This document shows, piece after piece, positions 1-9,800 of a stretch of 64,000 nucleotides of DNA (within the stretch, counting starts at the first letter, position 1; every line of letters starts with the position of its first letter). The translations under genes were made by a program, and so were the position numbers. Under the pieces are notes generated by a model that was not told the DNA's origin, ran no database searches, and saw only the letters and a list, made by a program, of their open reading frames with translations. Origin of the DNA: Roseiarcus sp963835955 (GTDB lineage: Bacteria; Pseudomonadota; Alphaproteobacteria; Rhizobiales; Beijerinckiaceae); the NCBI GenBank assembly GCA_963835955.1, contig CAWIHZ010000005.1:124001-188000 (forward strand), in the 5' to 3' direction.

Positions 1-478
1 GCGGAATGCGCGAGCGGATCGAATGGGCGTCGAACAGCGCGACGCGCGGGAACGCCTCGCGCAAGCGCGCGGTCTCCGCCGCCAGCGCCGCGTGATAGGG
101 CGCAAAGTAGAGCCGCCGTCGATCTCCGATCTCCGCGCCGTCGGGCGCCGCGCCGGGTCGGTAGAGCGGCTCGCCGTCGAATGTCGTCGTCGGGCACAAT
201 TCCGTCGTCGCCTGTCCCGGATAAAGCGAGGCGCCGCTTGGATCGCGATTGACGTCGATGATCGAGCGCGAAAGGCGGGTGCGGAGTATGGTGGCATCGA
301 GCGCGCCGACGAAATCGTAAAGCTCCTCCAGGCGCCAATCGGCGTCCTTGCGCGCCAGCCACGGATCGACAAAACGGCCTTCATACGAAGCCAGGTCCGT
401 TCCGTCGTGCGGAATGCTGACGATGAGCGGCGCCGAGCCGCGCCTGACCACGAGCCAGTCGGGACCGCCGGCGGTCAT
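1..478 (-). CDS. hutG: N-formylglutamate deformylase HutG (3' end outside window)
   Basis: This would hydrolyse N-formylglutamate to glutamate and formate, the last step of the HutF/HutG histidine route. Translating the minus strand from the ATG at 478-476 gives an open frame to the window edge. It has an early SIPHDG motif, an RSIIDVNRDP segment and a later LFDAHSIRSRIP segment, all typical of the family. About 159 residues are present, so the C-terminal part lies outside. The start overlaps the hutH stop as ATGA, which indicates translational coupling. Urocanase (hutU) is not in the window and may lie further left. Confidence 0.88.
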   Translation of the reverse strand, partial: MTAGGPDWLVVRRGSAPLIVSIPHDGTDLASYEGRFVDPWLARKDADWRLEELYDFVGALDATILRTRLSRSIIDVNRDPSGASLYPGQATTELCPTTTFDGEPLYRPGAAPDGAEIGDRRRLYFAPYHAALAAETARLREAFPRVALFDAHSIRSRIP

Positions 479-2016
479 CGCGTCTCCCCCTCAAGACCCG
501 GCAGCGCGATGTCGCCTATCGCTTCGACGACGGCGCCGCCGCGCGCAAGATCCGTCGCGGCCAAAATGTCCGGATGGAAATATCGATCGTCGTCGAGATG
601 CGGAACCTCGCGGCGCAGCCGCGCCCGCAAGGCCTCGAGCGGCGCGCTGGAGGCGAGCGGCGAATGAAAATCACATGCCTGGGCGGCGGCGATGAGCTCG
701 ATCCCGACGATCGAGAATGCGTTCCCGGCCATCGGCGCCAACCGGCGCGCGCCATGCGCGGCCATCGAGACATGATCCTCCTGGTTCGCGGAAGTTGGGA
801 TCGAGTCGACGCTCGCCGGATAGGCGCGCTGTTTGTTTTCGGAGACCAGCGCGGCGGCGGTGACCTGGGCGATCATGAAGCCGGAGTTCAAGCCCGGCTT
901 CGGCGTCAAAAACGCCGGCAGTCCGGACAAGGCCGGATCGACCAGCATCGCGATGCGCCGCTCCGACAGAGAGCCGATTTCGCATATCGCCAACGCGATC
1001 ACGTCGGCGGCGAAGGCCACCGGCTCGGCATGAAAGTTTCCTCCCGACAGCGCTTGGTCGCGATCGGCGAAGATCAGCGGGTTGTCGGTGACGCCATTGG
1101 CTTCGTCGGCGAGCGTCGCGGCGGCCTGACGCAGCAAGTCGAGGCAGGCGCCCATGACCTGCGGCTGGCAGCGAAGGCAATAAGGGTCCTGGACCCGATC
1201 GTCGCCGGTCAGATGCGAGGCGCGAATCGCGCTTCCGGCGAGCAGCGCGCGCAGGGCTTTGGCGACTTCGATTTGACCACGGTGCCGCCGCAGCGCGTGA
1301 ATGCGCGCATCGAACGGCGTGTCCGATCCGCGCGCCGCGTCAGTCGACAGCGCCCCCGCCGCGAGCGCCGAGCGCAGAAGCGCTTCCGCCTCGAACAGGC
1401 CGGCGAGCGCGTTGGCGGTGGAGAACTGCGTGCCGTTGAGGAGCGCCAGCCCCTCCTTCGGCGCCAGTTCGATCGGCGCCAGGCCAGCCTCGGCCAGCGC
1501 CGCCGCGGCGGGGGCGACGCGGTCGCCGATGCGCGCCTCGCCGAGGCCGATCATCGCCGCCGCCATATGAGCCAGCGGCGCGAGGTCGCCCGACGCGCCG
1601 ACCGACCCCTGCGAGGGAATGACCGGCAAGACGCCGCGCGCGAGCATCGCTTCGAGCAGAGCAAGCGTCCGCGGCTGAATGCCGGAGGCGCCTTGGGCGA
1701 GGCTCGCCAGCTTCAGCGCCATCATCAGGCGAGTCGTCGAAGCGCCGGCCGCCTCGCCGACTCCGGCGGCATGTGAGAGGACGATGTTGCGCTGGAGCTG
1801 AACGAGATCCGTTTCCGCGATGCGCACGCCCGCCAGTTTGCCGAAGCCGGTGTTGATCCCATATATCGGCTCGCCCCGCTCCAGGATTCGCCTGACCGCC
1901 TCGGCGCTGGCGGCGACCGCGGGACGGCAAGCCGGATCGAGCGCGACCAGATCGCCGCGCCAGATCGAACGCCAGTCGCTTAGCAAAGCCTCGCCCGCTC
2001 GCAGCGTAACCGTCAC
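475..2016 (-). CDS. hutH: Histidine ammonia-lyase HutH
   Basis: This enzyme deaminates histidine to urocanate, the first step of histidine use, in the cytoplasm. The 513-residue length is normal. The Ala-Ser-Gly triad that cyclises to the MIO electrophile is at residues 141-143 within GSVGASGDLAP. The N-terminal YGINTGFGKL motif is at about residue 52 and the GGNFHAEPV-type segment follows in the C-terminal half. The gene overlaps hutI upstream and hutG downstream by ATGA junctions, so hutI-hutH-hutG is one coupled operon. No hutC repressor is visible nearby. Confidence 0.97.
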   Translation of the reverse strand: MTVTLRAGEALLSDWRSIWRGDLVALDPACRPAVAASAEAVRRILERGEPIYGINTGFGKLAGVRIAETDLVQLQRNIVLSHAAGVGEAAGASTTRLMMALKLASLAQGASGIQPRTLALLEAMLARGVLPVIPSQGSVGASGDLAPLAHMAAAMIGLGEARIGDRVAPAAAALAEAGLAPIELAPKEGLALLNGTQFSTANALAGLFEAEALLRSALAAGALSTDAARGSDTPFDARIHALRRHRGQIEVAKALRALLAGSAIRASHLTGDDRVQDPYCLRCQPQVMGACLDLLRQAAATLADEANGVTDNPLIFADRDQALSGGNFHAEPVAFAADVIALAICEIGSLSERRIAMLVDPALSGLPAFLTPKPGLNSGFMIAQVTAAALVSENKQRAYPASVDSIPTSANQEDHVSMAAHGARRLAPMAGNAFSIVGIELIAAAQACDFHSPLASSAPLEALRARLRREVPHLDDDRYFHPDILAATDLARGGAVVEAIGDIALPGLEGETR

Positions 2017-3284
2017 TGTCCTCTCCAGACGCGCGCGTGCAGCGGATTGAGGCCGAGCCTATAGACCAGCTCGGCCGGACGCTCGATGTCCCAGATCGCC
2101 AGATCGGCCCATTTGCCAATTTCGAGCGCGCCGGTTTCGTCGCCCAGTCCGAGCGCCCGCGCGGCTTCGCGGGTCATCCCGGCCAGACACTCGTCGACGG
2201 TAAGCCCGAATAGCGTCGCCGCCATGTTGAGCGCAAGAAGGGGCGAGGTCAGCGGCGACGTGCCGGGATTGGAATCGGTCGCCACCGCAATTGGCACGCC
2301 GCGCCGGCGCAGGTGTTCGACCGGCGGCCGCTGTCGTTCGCGCAACACGTAGTAGGCGCCGGGCAACAGGACCGCGACGACGCCCGCGCGCGCCATTGCC
2401 TCGACGCCATTTTCGTCGGTGAATTCCAGATGATCGGCGGAGAGTGCGCAATATTCGGCCGCGAGCGCCGCGCCGCCGCTGTTCGACAATTGATCGGCGT
2501 GGAGTTTGACCGGAAGCCGCGCCCGGCGGGCCGCCTCGAACACGCGCGAAATTTCCTCCCTGGTGAATGCGATGCGCTCGCAGAACCCATCGACGGCGTC
2601 GACCAGCCGCTCGGCGGCCAGGGCGGGAAGCATGGTTTCGGCGACATAGGCGATATAACCGCCGCGGTCGTCGGCGAATTCCGGCGGCAGGGCGTGGGCG
2701 CCGAGAAAAGTCGTACGGACTTCGACCCGGCGCTGTTCGGCGAGCCGCCTTGCAACCCGCAACGATTTCCGCTCCGCGGCGAGTTCGAGCCCGTAGCCGG
2801 ACTTTATTTCGACCGTGCCGACGCCTTCGGCGATCAGGGCGTCCAGTCGCCGCAGCGCGGCGCGCGACAGCTCGGCTTCGCTCGCGTCGCGGGTCGCGCG
2901 CACGGTCGAAAGAATACCGCCGCCCGCGCGGGCGATCTCTTCATAAGCGGCGCCGGAGAGACGCATCTCGAATTCGCGCGCCCGATCGCCGCCGTAAACC
3001 AGATGGGTGTGGCAGTCGATGAGAGCGGGCGTGATCCAGCGTCCCTCGCAATCGATCGTTCGCGCGCTCGCGCGCCGCCCGGCGGGAAGATCGTCCCCAG
3101 GGCCTGCGAATGTTATTCGGCCGTCGCGCGCCGCCACCGCGCCGGCCTCGATGATCCCCAGGCCGGGACGCCCTCGCGCCAGCGTCGCCAGGCGCGCGTT
3201 CAGCCAGATCGTCTCCTTCGGCTCGGGCTCGTCCAAATGCGCCATCGGATTCGCTTTGCCGTCGCCTCCCGCTTGTCTTTTCAT
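2013..3284 (-). CDS. hutI: Imidazolonepropionase HutI
   Basis: This amidohydrolase opens imidazolonepropionate to N-formimino-glutamate. The metal-binding HTH motif is at residues 92-94 (CHTHLVYGGD), with further histidines in KLHADQLS and the ATDSNPG segment near the C-terminus. It is 423 residues from the first ATG. A second ATG at codon 14 (3245) would give about 410 residues, closer to the usual length. Neither start has an obvious ribosome site at ideal spacing. It overlaps hutH by four bases and is divergent from hutF. Confidence 0.95.
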   Translation of the reverse strand: MKRQAGGDGKANPMAHLDEPEPKETIWLNARLATLARGRPGLGIIEAGAVAARDGRITFAGPGDDLPAGRRASARTIDCEGRWITPALIDCHTHLVYGGDRAREFEMRLSGAAYEEIARAGGGILSTVRATRDASEAELSRAALRRLDALIAEGVGTVEIKSGYGLELAAERKSLRVARRLAEQRRVEVRTTFLGAHALPPEFADDRGGYIAYVAETMLPALAAERLVDAVDGFCERIAFTREEISRVFEAARRARLPVKLHADQLSNSGGAALAAEYCALSADHLEFTDENGVEAMARAGVVAVLLPGAYYVLRERQRPPVEHLRRRGVPIAVATDSNPGTSPLTSPLLALNMAATLFGLTVDECLAGMTREAARALGLGDETGALEIGKWADLAIWDIERPAELVYRLGLNPLHARVWRGQ

Positions 3285-3356
3285 GCGTAGAGATATTCAT
3301 TCCAAATGCAAGCGCGCAGAAGGCCTTGCGCGGACCCCAGGGAGCCAGGGCGAACA

Positions 3357-4717
3357 TTGTCAGTCATTCATGCCGCCACGGCGCTGACTCCGGAGGGCTG
3401 GAAATCCGGCGTGCGGGTGACGATCGAGGGCCGAACGATCGCCGCCCTTGAATGCGGCGCCGCGCCCGCCGAAGGGGACGAACGCCATGCGATCCTGGCG
3501 CCGGCGCCGGCGAACCTGCACAGCCACGCCTTCCAGCGCGGCATGGCCGGCCTCGCTGAATTCCGCGGCGCCGGACGGGACACGTTCTGGACCTGGCGCG
3601 AAACCATGTATCGGTTTGCGCTGACGATGACGCCGGACGACGTCGAGACGGTCGCGGCGCAACTCTATGTCGAGATGCTGGAGGCGGGTTTCGCCGCCGT
3701 CGGCGAATTCCACTATCTCCATCACGCTCCCGACGGATCGCCCTACGCGTCGCGTGCGGAAATGGCCGAGCGCATCGTCGCGGCGGCGCGCCGCGCTGGA
3801 ATCGGCTTGACGCTGCTGCCGGTCTTTTACGCCCACTCGACCTTCGGCGGCGCGCCGCCGAAACCGGAGCAGCGGCGGTTCATCAACGACTTGGCCTCCT
3901 TCGCCCGCCTGGTCGACGACTGCCGCGGCCTGGTCAAGGACGCGCCCGGAGAGGCGCTCGGCGTTGCGCCGCACAGTTTGCGCGCGGTGACGCCGGAAGA
4001 GCTTTCGCAGGTCGTTTCCCTCGCCGGAGCCGGGCCGATCCATATCCACGCGGCCGAGCAGATCGGGGAGGTCGAAGACTGCGTCGCGGCGTTGGGGACG
4101 CGCCCGGTGCGTTGGCTCATCGACCATGCCGCGATCGACGAAAGGTGGTGTCTGGCGCACGCGACCCATATGGACGCGGAGCGAGACGCGCGGCCTGGCG
4201 AGTTCCGGCGCGGTCGCGGGGCTCTGTCCGGTGACCGAAGCCAACCTCGGCGACGGAATCTTCAACGGGGCCGAATATGTCCGCCTCGGCGGGCGCTACG
4301 GCGTCGGCGCCGACTTCGAACGTCTCGATCGGTGTCGCCGCGGAGCTGCGCCAGCTCGAATATGCCCAGCGCTTGCGCGAACGGGCGCGCAACGTCTGCG
4401 GTCGGCCAGGGGAATCGAGCGGGAGGGCGCTGTTCGACGCGATCTCATCCGGCGGGGCTCAAGCGCTGGCCCGCCGCTCCGGGCGGCTCGCGGCCGGCGC
4501 GGTCGCCGACATGCTGTCGCTCAGCGCCGATCACCCGACGCTTGCGGGCAAAGCCAATGACCAGATTCTCGACGCATGGATCTTCAGCGTCGGCGATGGG
4601 CTCGTGGACTGTGTATGGAGCGGCGGACGCAAGGTCGTCGTCGATGGCCGCCATCGGCTGAGGGATCAAGTCGCCGGGAAATTCAAGGCGACCATGCGCA
4701 AGCTATGCGAGCGCTGA
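3357..4717 (+). pseudogene. hutF: Formimidoylglutamate deiminase HutF, broken by two frameshifts
   Basis: HutF converts formiminoglutamate to N-formylglutamate, feeding HutG. The likely start is the TTG at 3357, because residues from there match the family N-terminus (SVIHAATALTPEGW). An in-frame ATG at 3306 is the alternative. The metal site LHSHAFQRGM and the HIHAAEQ motif are in the first frame. Near 4165-4195 the reading moves to the next frame, which carries the SSGAVAGLCPVTEANLGDG segment, and at about 4315 it moves again (extra T) into the frame that runs to the stop at 4717. Both breaks look like one extra base. All three parts are well conserved, so sequence error is as likely as gene loss. 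Without the two extra bases the product would be about 452 residues, the normal length. Confidence 0.88.
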
Positions 4718-4778
4718 ACGAGGCCGCGGGGAGGGCGGCTCGCCGCCTCCCGGCGCCGCCAATCGAAGGGGGTGGGGC

Positions 4779-5729
4779 ATGAACAGCAACGATAAGCCGC
4801 GGATCGCCGTCATCGGCAGCAACATGGTCGATCTCGTAACTTACGTGAACCGGATGCCGGTCAGAGGCGAGACGGTCGAGGCGCCGCGGTTCGAAATGGG
4901 CCACGGCGGCAAAGGCGCCAATCAGGCGGTCGCAGCCGCCAGGCTCGGCGCTTCGGTCCTGATGGTGAGCGCGGTCGGCGACGACATGTTCGCCGATGAC
5001 ACGATCAGGAATCTGACGCTCGCGGGCGTCGACACGCGATATGTCAGGCGCGTCGCCGGCCGCTCCAGCGGCGTTGCGCCGATCATGGTCGAGCCGTCGG
5101 GCGAGAACTCGATCCTGATCGTCAAGGGCGCCAATTCCGACCTGTCGCCGGCCGACGTCGAGCGCGCGGGCGAGGATTTGAAGGCCTGCGATCTGATCCT
5201 GCTGCAGCTCGAAATCCCGCTCGAGACCGTTTACGCCGCGATCGCCTTCGGCAAGCGCCATGGGGTCAGGACGGTTTTGAACCCGGCCCCGGCGACCCCC
5301 GAACTCGATCCCGAACGGGTGCGCGACGTGAGCTTCTTCATTCCCAACGAGACCGAACTCGCGATCCTGACCGGCATGCCGGTCGGCTCGGAGGAGGAGA
5401 TCGGCGCGGCGGCGCGAAGCCTGATTAAGAAAGGCGTCGGGACGGTCATCGTCACCCTCGGTTCGCGCGGCGCGCTGTTAGCGACCGCCGGAACCGTTCA
5501 TCGCGTCGCTCCGGTCCGGGTCGAGCCTTTGGACACTACCGGCGCCGGGGACGCCTTCGTCGGCAGTTTCGCGCGCTATTTCGCCGGCGGCCTCGGCCTC
5601 GAGCCGGCGCTCGACCTCGCCGCCCGCTACGCCGCCAATTCCGTCACCCGGCGCGGAACCCAGAAGGCCTACGCGACGGAAGCTCAATTCGCGGCGTTTT
5701 GCCGGGCGCTCGACGCGAGTGGGCCGTAG
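4779..5729 (+). CDS. rbsK: Ribokinase-type PfkB sugar kinase
   Basis: A 316-residue PfkB-family kinase most like ribokinase, which phosphorylates ribose at the 5-position using ATP. The N-terminal GHGGKGANQA glycine motif is at about residues 41-50 and the C-terminal DTTGAGDAFVG anion-hole and catalytic-base motif is near residue 250. The start follows a GGGGTGGGGC-rich site. No ribose transporter or pentose gene is adjacent. Other PfkB substrates such as deoxyribose or nucleosides cannot be excluded from sequence alone. Confidence 0.85.
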   Translation: MNSNDKPRIAVIGSNMVDLVTYVNRMPVRGETVEAPRFEMGHGGKGANQAVAAARLGASVLMVSAVGDDMFADDTIRNLTLAGVDTRYVRRVAGRSSGVAPIMVEPSGENSILIVKGANSDLSPADVERAGEDLKACDLILLQLEIPLETVYAAIAFGKRHGVRTVLNPAPATPELDPERVRDVSFFIPNETELAILTGMPVGSEEEIGAAARSLIKKGVGTVIVTLGSRGALLATAGTVHRVAPVRVEPLDTTGAGDAFVGSFARYFAGGLGLEPALDLAARYAANSVTRRGTQKAYATEAQFAAFCRALDASGP

Positions 5730-6347
5730 TGCAGCGAATCTGACGCTTCGCCCGCTCTTGTCATTCCCGGCGCCGCGAAGCGGCGGCGGCGCTCCTGTTG
5801 GCGCTTCTCGAGCGGCGCCGGCGGCGCAAATCGCGGCCTGAAACAGCCTGACGCCGGGCGTCGCGCGAGCCCGCGAGGCAAGGCTCCGCAAATCAGGGGG
5901 AAGCCAGCGAAAGCAAAAGCGGAAGCAAAGGAAAATAGAAGGGAAGCCAGGGAAAATTAGAGGGAAGCAAACGAAAGCTTTTTGTTTCCGCGAAACGAGA
6001 CTTTTCAAGGGCTTGTGCGCGAATCCAAATTAGAATTTCTTCTCGCCCCGCCTGGCGCCCCCTTGACGTCCCTCCCCCGTCCTTATCGTCCTCCCGAGCG
6101 GAAATGGCGCCAGCCCCAAACCATGCCGAGAGCTTGAGACTTCATGCCCCTCGCCGTTGTTCAGCGTGTGAACCCGCCCGCGTGAGGGCTTGGCGACGCT
6201 TGCCCTCGGCGCGCCAGGCGCGCCTCAATCCAGCGACGAGGAGGACCATAACACGCTTCTGATTTTCTCAAAGAGATTGTCGCAGAAAAGTGATTTTCAA
6301 GAACGACGCCGCCGGGGCGATCTAGGTTGGGATATTTCCGCCGCCCC
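5730..6347. other. Intergenic stretch without a recognisable gene
   Basis: No open frame here looks like a protein. It holds a purine-rich degenerate direct repeat (5898-5978) and, from about 6240 to 6300, a more AT-rich stretch next to the CRISPR array. Because the repeat orientation points to minus-strand transcription, this is the distal end of the array rather than a leader. Confidence 0.6.
5898..5978. repeat. Degenerate purine-rich tandem repeat, about four units of 17-23 nt
   Basis: Four imperfect units, each beginning GGGAAGC or GGAAGC and followed by an A-rich tail (units at about 5898, 5921, 5941 and 5962). Almost no pyrimidines occur on the plus strand. No function is evident. Confidence 0.6.
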
Positions 6348-6845
6348 GGTGTAGTCCCCCTTTATTTGGGGGTGATCTAAAGCTTTAGAGAGACTGTGGA
6401 ATGCGCAGACAACGGTGTAGTCCCCCTTTATTTGGGGGTGATCTAAAGCCCGAGGGTGCGAACAGGGTACAGGATAGCGGGTGTAGTCCCCCTTTATTTG
6501 GGGGTGATCTAAAGCCTGCTGGCGACGCTCAAAAAGGAATTCGGCGGTGTAGTCCCCCTTTATTTGGGGGTGATCTAAAGCAACACAGACGATCTGCAAG
6601 CCCTGATGGAGGGTGTAGTCCCCCTTTATTTGGGGGTGATCTAAAGCACGCCGACGCCTATCTTGGCGACTTTATCGGGTGTAGTCCCCCTTTATTTGGG
6701 GGTGATCTAAAGCGACCGACGAGGACAAGCTGATCGCCTATATGGTGTAGTCCCCCTTTATTTGGGGGTGATCTAAAGCAACGATAACTCTAACCAGAGA
6801 GAAAGCAAAGGTGTAGTCCCCCTTTATTTGGGGGTGATCTAAAGC
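6348..6845 (-). CRISPR. CRISPR array, 8 repeats and 7 spacers, type VI-A
   Basis: Eight copies of one 36-nt repeat start at 6348, 6414, 6480, 6546, 6612, 6678, 6744 and 6810. All copies are identical, and all seven spacers are exactly 30 nt (66-nt period). Read on the minus strand, the repeat begins GCTTTAGATCACCCCC, has a 7-nt A/T loop and ends GGGGGACTACACC. This gives a CCCCC/GGGGG hairpin near the 5' end and closely resembles known Cas13a repeats (starting GATTTAGAC, with CCCC/GGGG arms and a GGGGACTA segment). That fixes crRNA transcription on the minus strand, the same direction as cas13a. The cas13a stop is only 32 nt from the first repeat, so a classical leader does not fit and co-transcription is likely. 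Confidence 0.98.
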
Positions 6846-6877
6846 CCGACATCTGATAACACTTTGATCGCGCGTCG

Positions 6878-9800
6878 TCAATCGTACCTCGACGAGCCAA
6901 AATTCCGCAATCGGTCGGCACGATGCGGCCCCTCCCGCGCGGATTTTGCGCTCGCCGGCTGCGCGACGGGGCGCGGGCCGGGGGCGCCGCCGAACAAGTC
7001 CGCGACCATGCCGACGTAATCGTCACCATGCAGATCCTCCAGGAGGCGGCTGCTTCCATGAGGCCGGCCTAAATGGCGGACCTGCCGCGCGCGCACCCGC
7101 GCCGTGCCGAGCGCATGGCCAGTCGCCGTCCAGGCGATTTCGAGCCCTTCGCGACCCAGCATTTCCGCCACCGAGCCGGAAACGGCGTTCTTCAGTTTGC
7201 GGTCATAGGCCATCAATTCGCGCGCGTCGTTCACGCAAGCGGTCAAGTCGGGAGCGGTCAAATCGCCCGATCTGTTCGGCCTCAGCATATTGAAATGAGC
7301 GAACCCGTTCCGGATCGCGATCGGCCGTTCCGACTTCTCGAGCTTGCCAAAATGACGCTCGAGGCGAGCGGCCAGGTCTCGCGCGGCATCGGCGCCCGTG
7401 AGACCCCGGAGCGCCTCGACGATTTGTCCGTCACGCAGCGCTGCCAGGCCTTTCTCCGCGAACGCGTCTTCGGGCCGACGCCCGGCATCGGAGAGCAGGG
7501 CCAGGGCGGTGAAGTAGAGGTCCCGCTCCCACAGGCCGGAATAGTCGAGGAGCCGTCCGAGGACCGACATCAAAAGCCGATGCAGCCGGACATGATCGGT
7601 CAGGGTGACGCGGGCGGCGAGATGGCGGTGCTCAACGACGAATTTCAGCGCCGCCTCATAGCCGCGACGATCGGCGTCGGAGAACTCGCTGCCTCTAAGC
7701 GCCCATTTCTCATGAAGCCTTTCGCGCAATTCCTGGTTTCGCGCAATTTCCGATTTCGCGCCGTCCCGCGCCTGCTCGGCCTCAAAATATTTCGCGACTT
7801 CGTCATCCCGGATTGGGCGCTTTTCGAAGACGGGAAGGAGCGGGCGCAGATGGCCGAACCGCATGATTTCGCGCAGGCCGCGCCGGGGAACCCTCCGGTC
7901 ATCGTTGGCGCCGGGACGGTCGCCGGCCGGCCTTTCAAACACGCGATCAAACAGCTGTTCGGCCCTAAACAATTGTCTGAACGGCTCGACGCCGACGAGC
8001 GCCTCGCCGCCCTCGAACTTGGCGTCGTGCATGTCGAGATAGAGTTCGAGCGCCGACTGAATCCGGCGAACCTTTTCTTTCGCCGTCGATGGCTCCGGCG
8101 AGGCCAGGATTTCCCACTTGCGCAATTGATGCAGCAGCTTGCCGATCTCCTCCACCGGCGCGAGATGAATGAGGAAATACAGGTCCTTTTGCCATCTCTC
8201 CGCCGACCCCTCGTTCCGAACGAACCACACCGGGTCGAGGGCGCATAACGGATCGTTCGGCCTGGGCGCGTCGCTCCTCAGCTTGAGGACGAACTCGAAC
8301 TCCGCTTGTTTGAGATATGCCCGGAACGCGAGCGCCACGACGTCCGCCTTCAGCTTTTCGATGTAGCCTGCCTGTTCACGGGCGCTTTCGGCGTCGCTTT
8401 CGTAACCTCGCTGCACCCGCATCTCGCTCGCGGTCGCGGCCGAGAGGCGAAAGAAAAAGTCCTCGATCCGTTCGTCCTTCGATAGCCTGCCGATAGTCTT
8501 GGCCTTCGCGTTGATGAACTCGGCGCGACCCCCATCCCCGCGCGCGTTCAAGTCCCGGGCCGCCTTGGTCGCGCGATCAATGGCGCGATCGAGGAACGCG
8601 TTGAGCGCCGCGGCGTCACATGCGGCGACCCATGCGCGAAACGGCCTGTCGTAGAGAAGCTTCAGCGCCTGATACTGGCAGAGCCGCGCCGGGTTCTCGA
8701 GGTCTGTGCGGTTCGCCGCCTTCGGCAAGCCGTCGTGGCCCCAGGCGTTTTCGGCCCGCCGCAGCACGGCGGCGAAGCGCGGCAGCGGAAGCGACCCGTC
8801 CTGCGCGCTCGAAAGCGCCCGCGACAGCCGCCGGTTCTGATCCTGGTGAAAATACCACTCGAAATGAGCGCCCCGCATCGTCTGCAGCAAACGCTCCGCA
8901 CGGTCGTCCCGGTCGGTTTCCCAAAGGCGATCGACTTTACCCGCGACGGCGGGATCGCTTTCCCGCCCGGCTGCGGTCAGCGCGGCGGCAAATCCGCCGA
9001 GGCCCTTGAAATGAAAGGCGGCATGGCGAAGCCGCGCAATCCCCGCCAGGGAGGTTCGCAGGACCGCTTTCTGGAAATCTTCGTCGCCGCCATCGCCGAG
9101 GAACAGCCCGCCCGATTCCCGAACAGCAGGGCGACCTTGCGCGCGTAACTACCGCTATCGAAATTCTCCATGACCTTGTTGCCGCTCAGGAGAATGTCGC
9201 CGCCGATCCTGCCCTCAGGGTCGGCCCAGTCGGTCAGCGTGCGGTGCGCCAGCGCGAGAACGTGGCGCCAGACGCGAACGAGCGCCTCGTTGCGCTTGAT
9301 GCGCGCCTGACCGTCGCTGGTCCAATACTCGCTCCCCGTTACGTCGTCACGCCAATTCGCGACGACGTCGGCGGGGCGATCGTCGCTGTCGGCCGCGCAC
9401 TCGTAATGAATGACCCGGCCCAACCGGACGAGCGCATTCAGATCACGATTGTCGCCCATCGCATCGACAAGGCGGAACAAGGCGGCGCTGGAATCCGGCA
9501 GCAAGGTCGACACCCTGCGTCGTCGCTCGCCATGCGCCTCGAGGTCCTTTTTGTGGCTTTTGAGAATTCGCGAATAACAGTCCTTGACAGCCGTGTGCAG
9601 GTTGAACAGCCCGACCTGTTGCTCTCGCGCTTTCGCGATCGGCAAAACCTTGCCGTCTCGTCCTATGAATAGACCCGCGTAGTGTTTGTAGAGCGCCTCG
9701 CCGGCGATTTCGCTCGTCACGCGCCCCGGTCTTGCCTTTCCATCGCCAGTCTCACGCCTTTCTGCGGCGGAGCGAATGTTACGCGCAACGTCGCCGGCGC

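Noticed and set aside
6297..6733. Open frames on both strands running through the CRISPR array
   Set aside because: Their products are repeats of one peptide (for example FGGDLK or DHPQIKGDYT) created by the 66-nt period, not real proteins.
9100..9130. Programmed -1 ribosomal frameshift in cas13a
   Set aside because: No slippery heptamer of the X-XXY-YYZ type or downstream pseudoknot is evident at TTC GGG AAT; a missing G is simpler.
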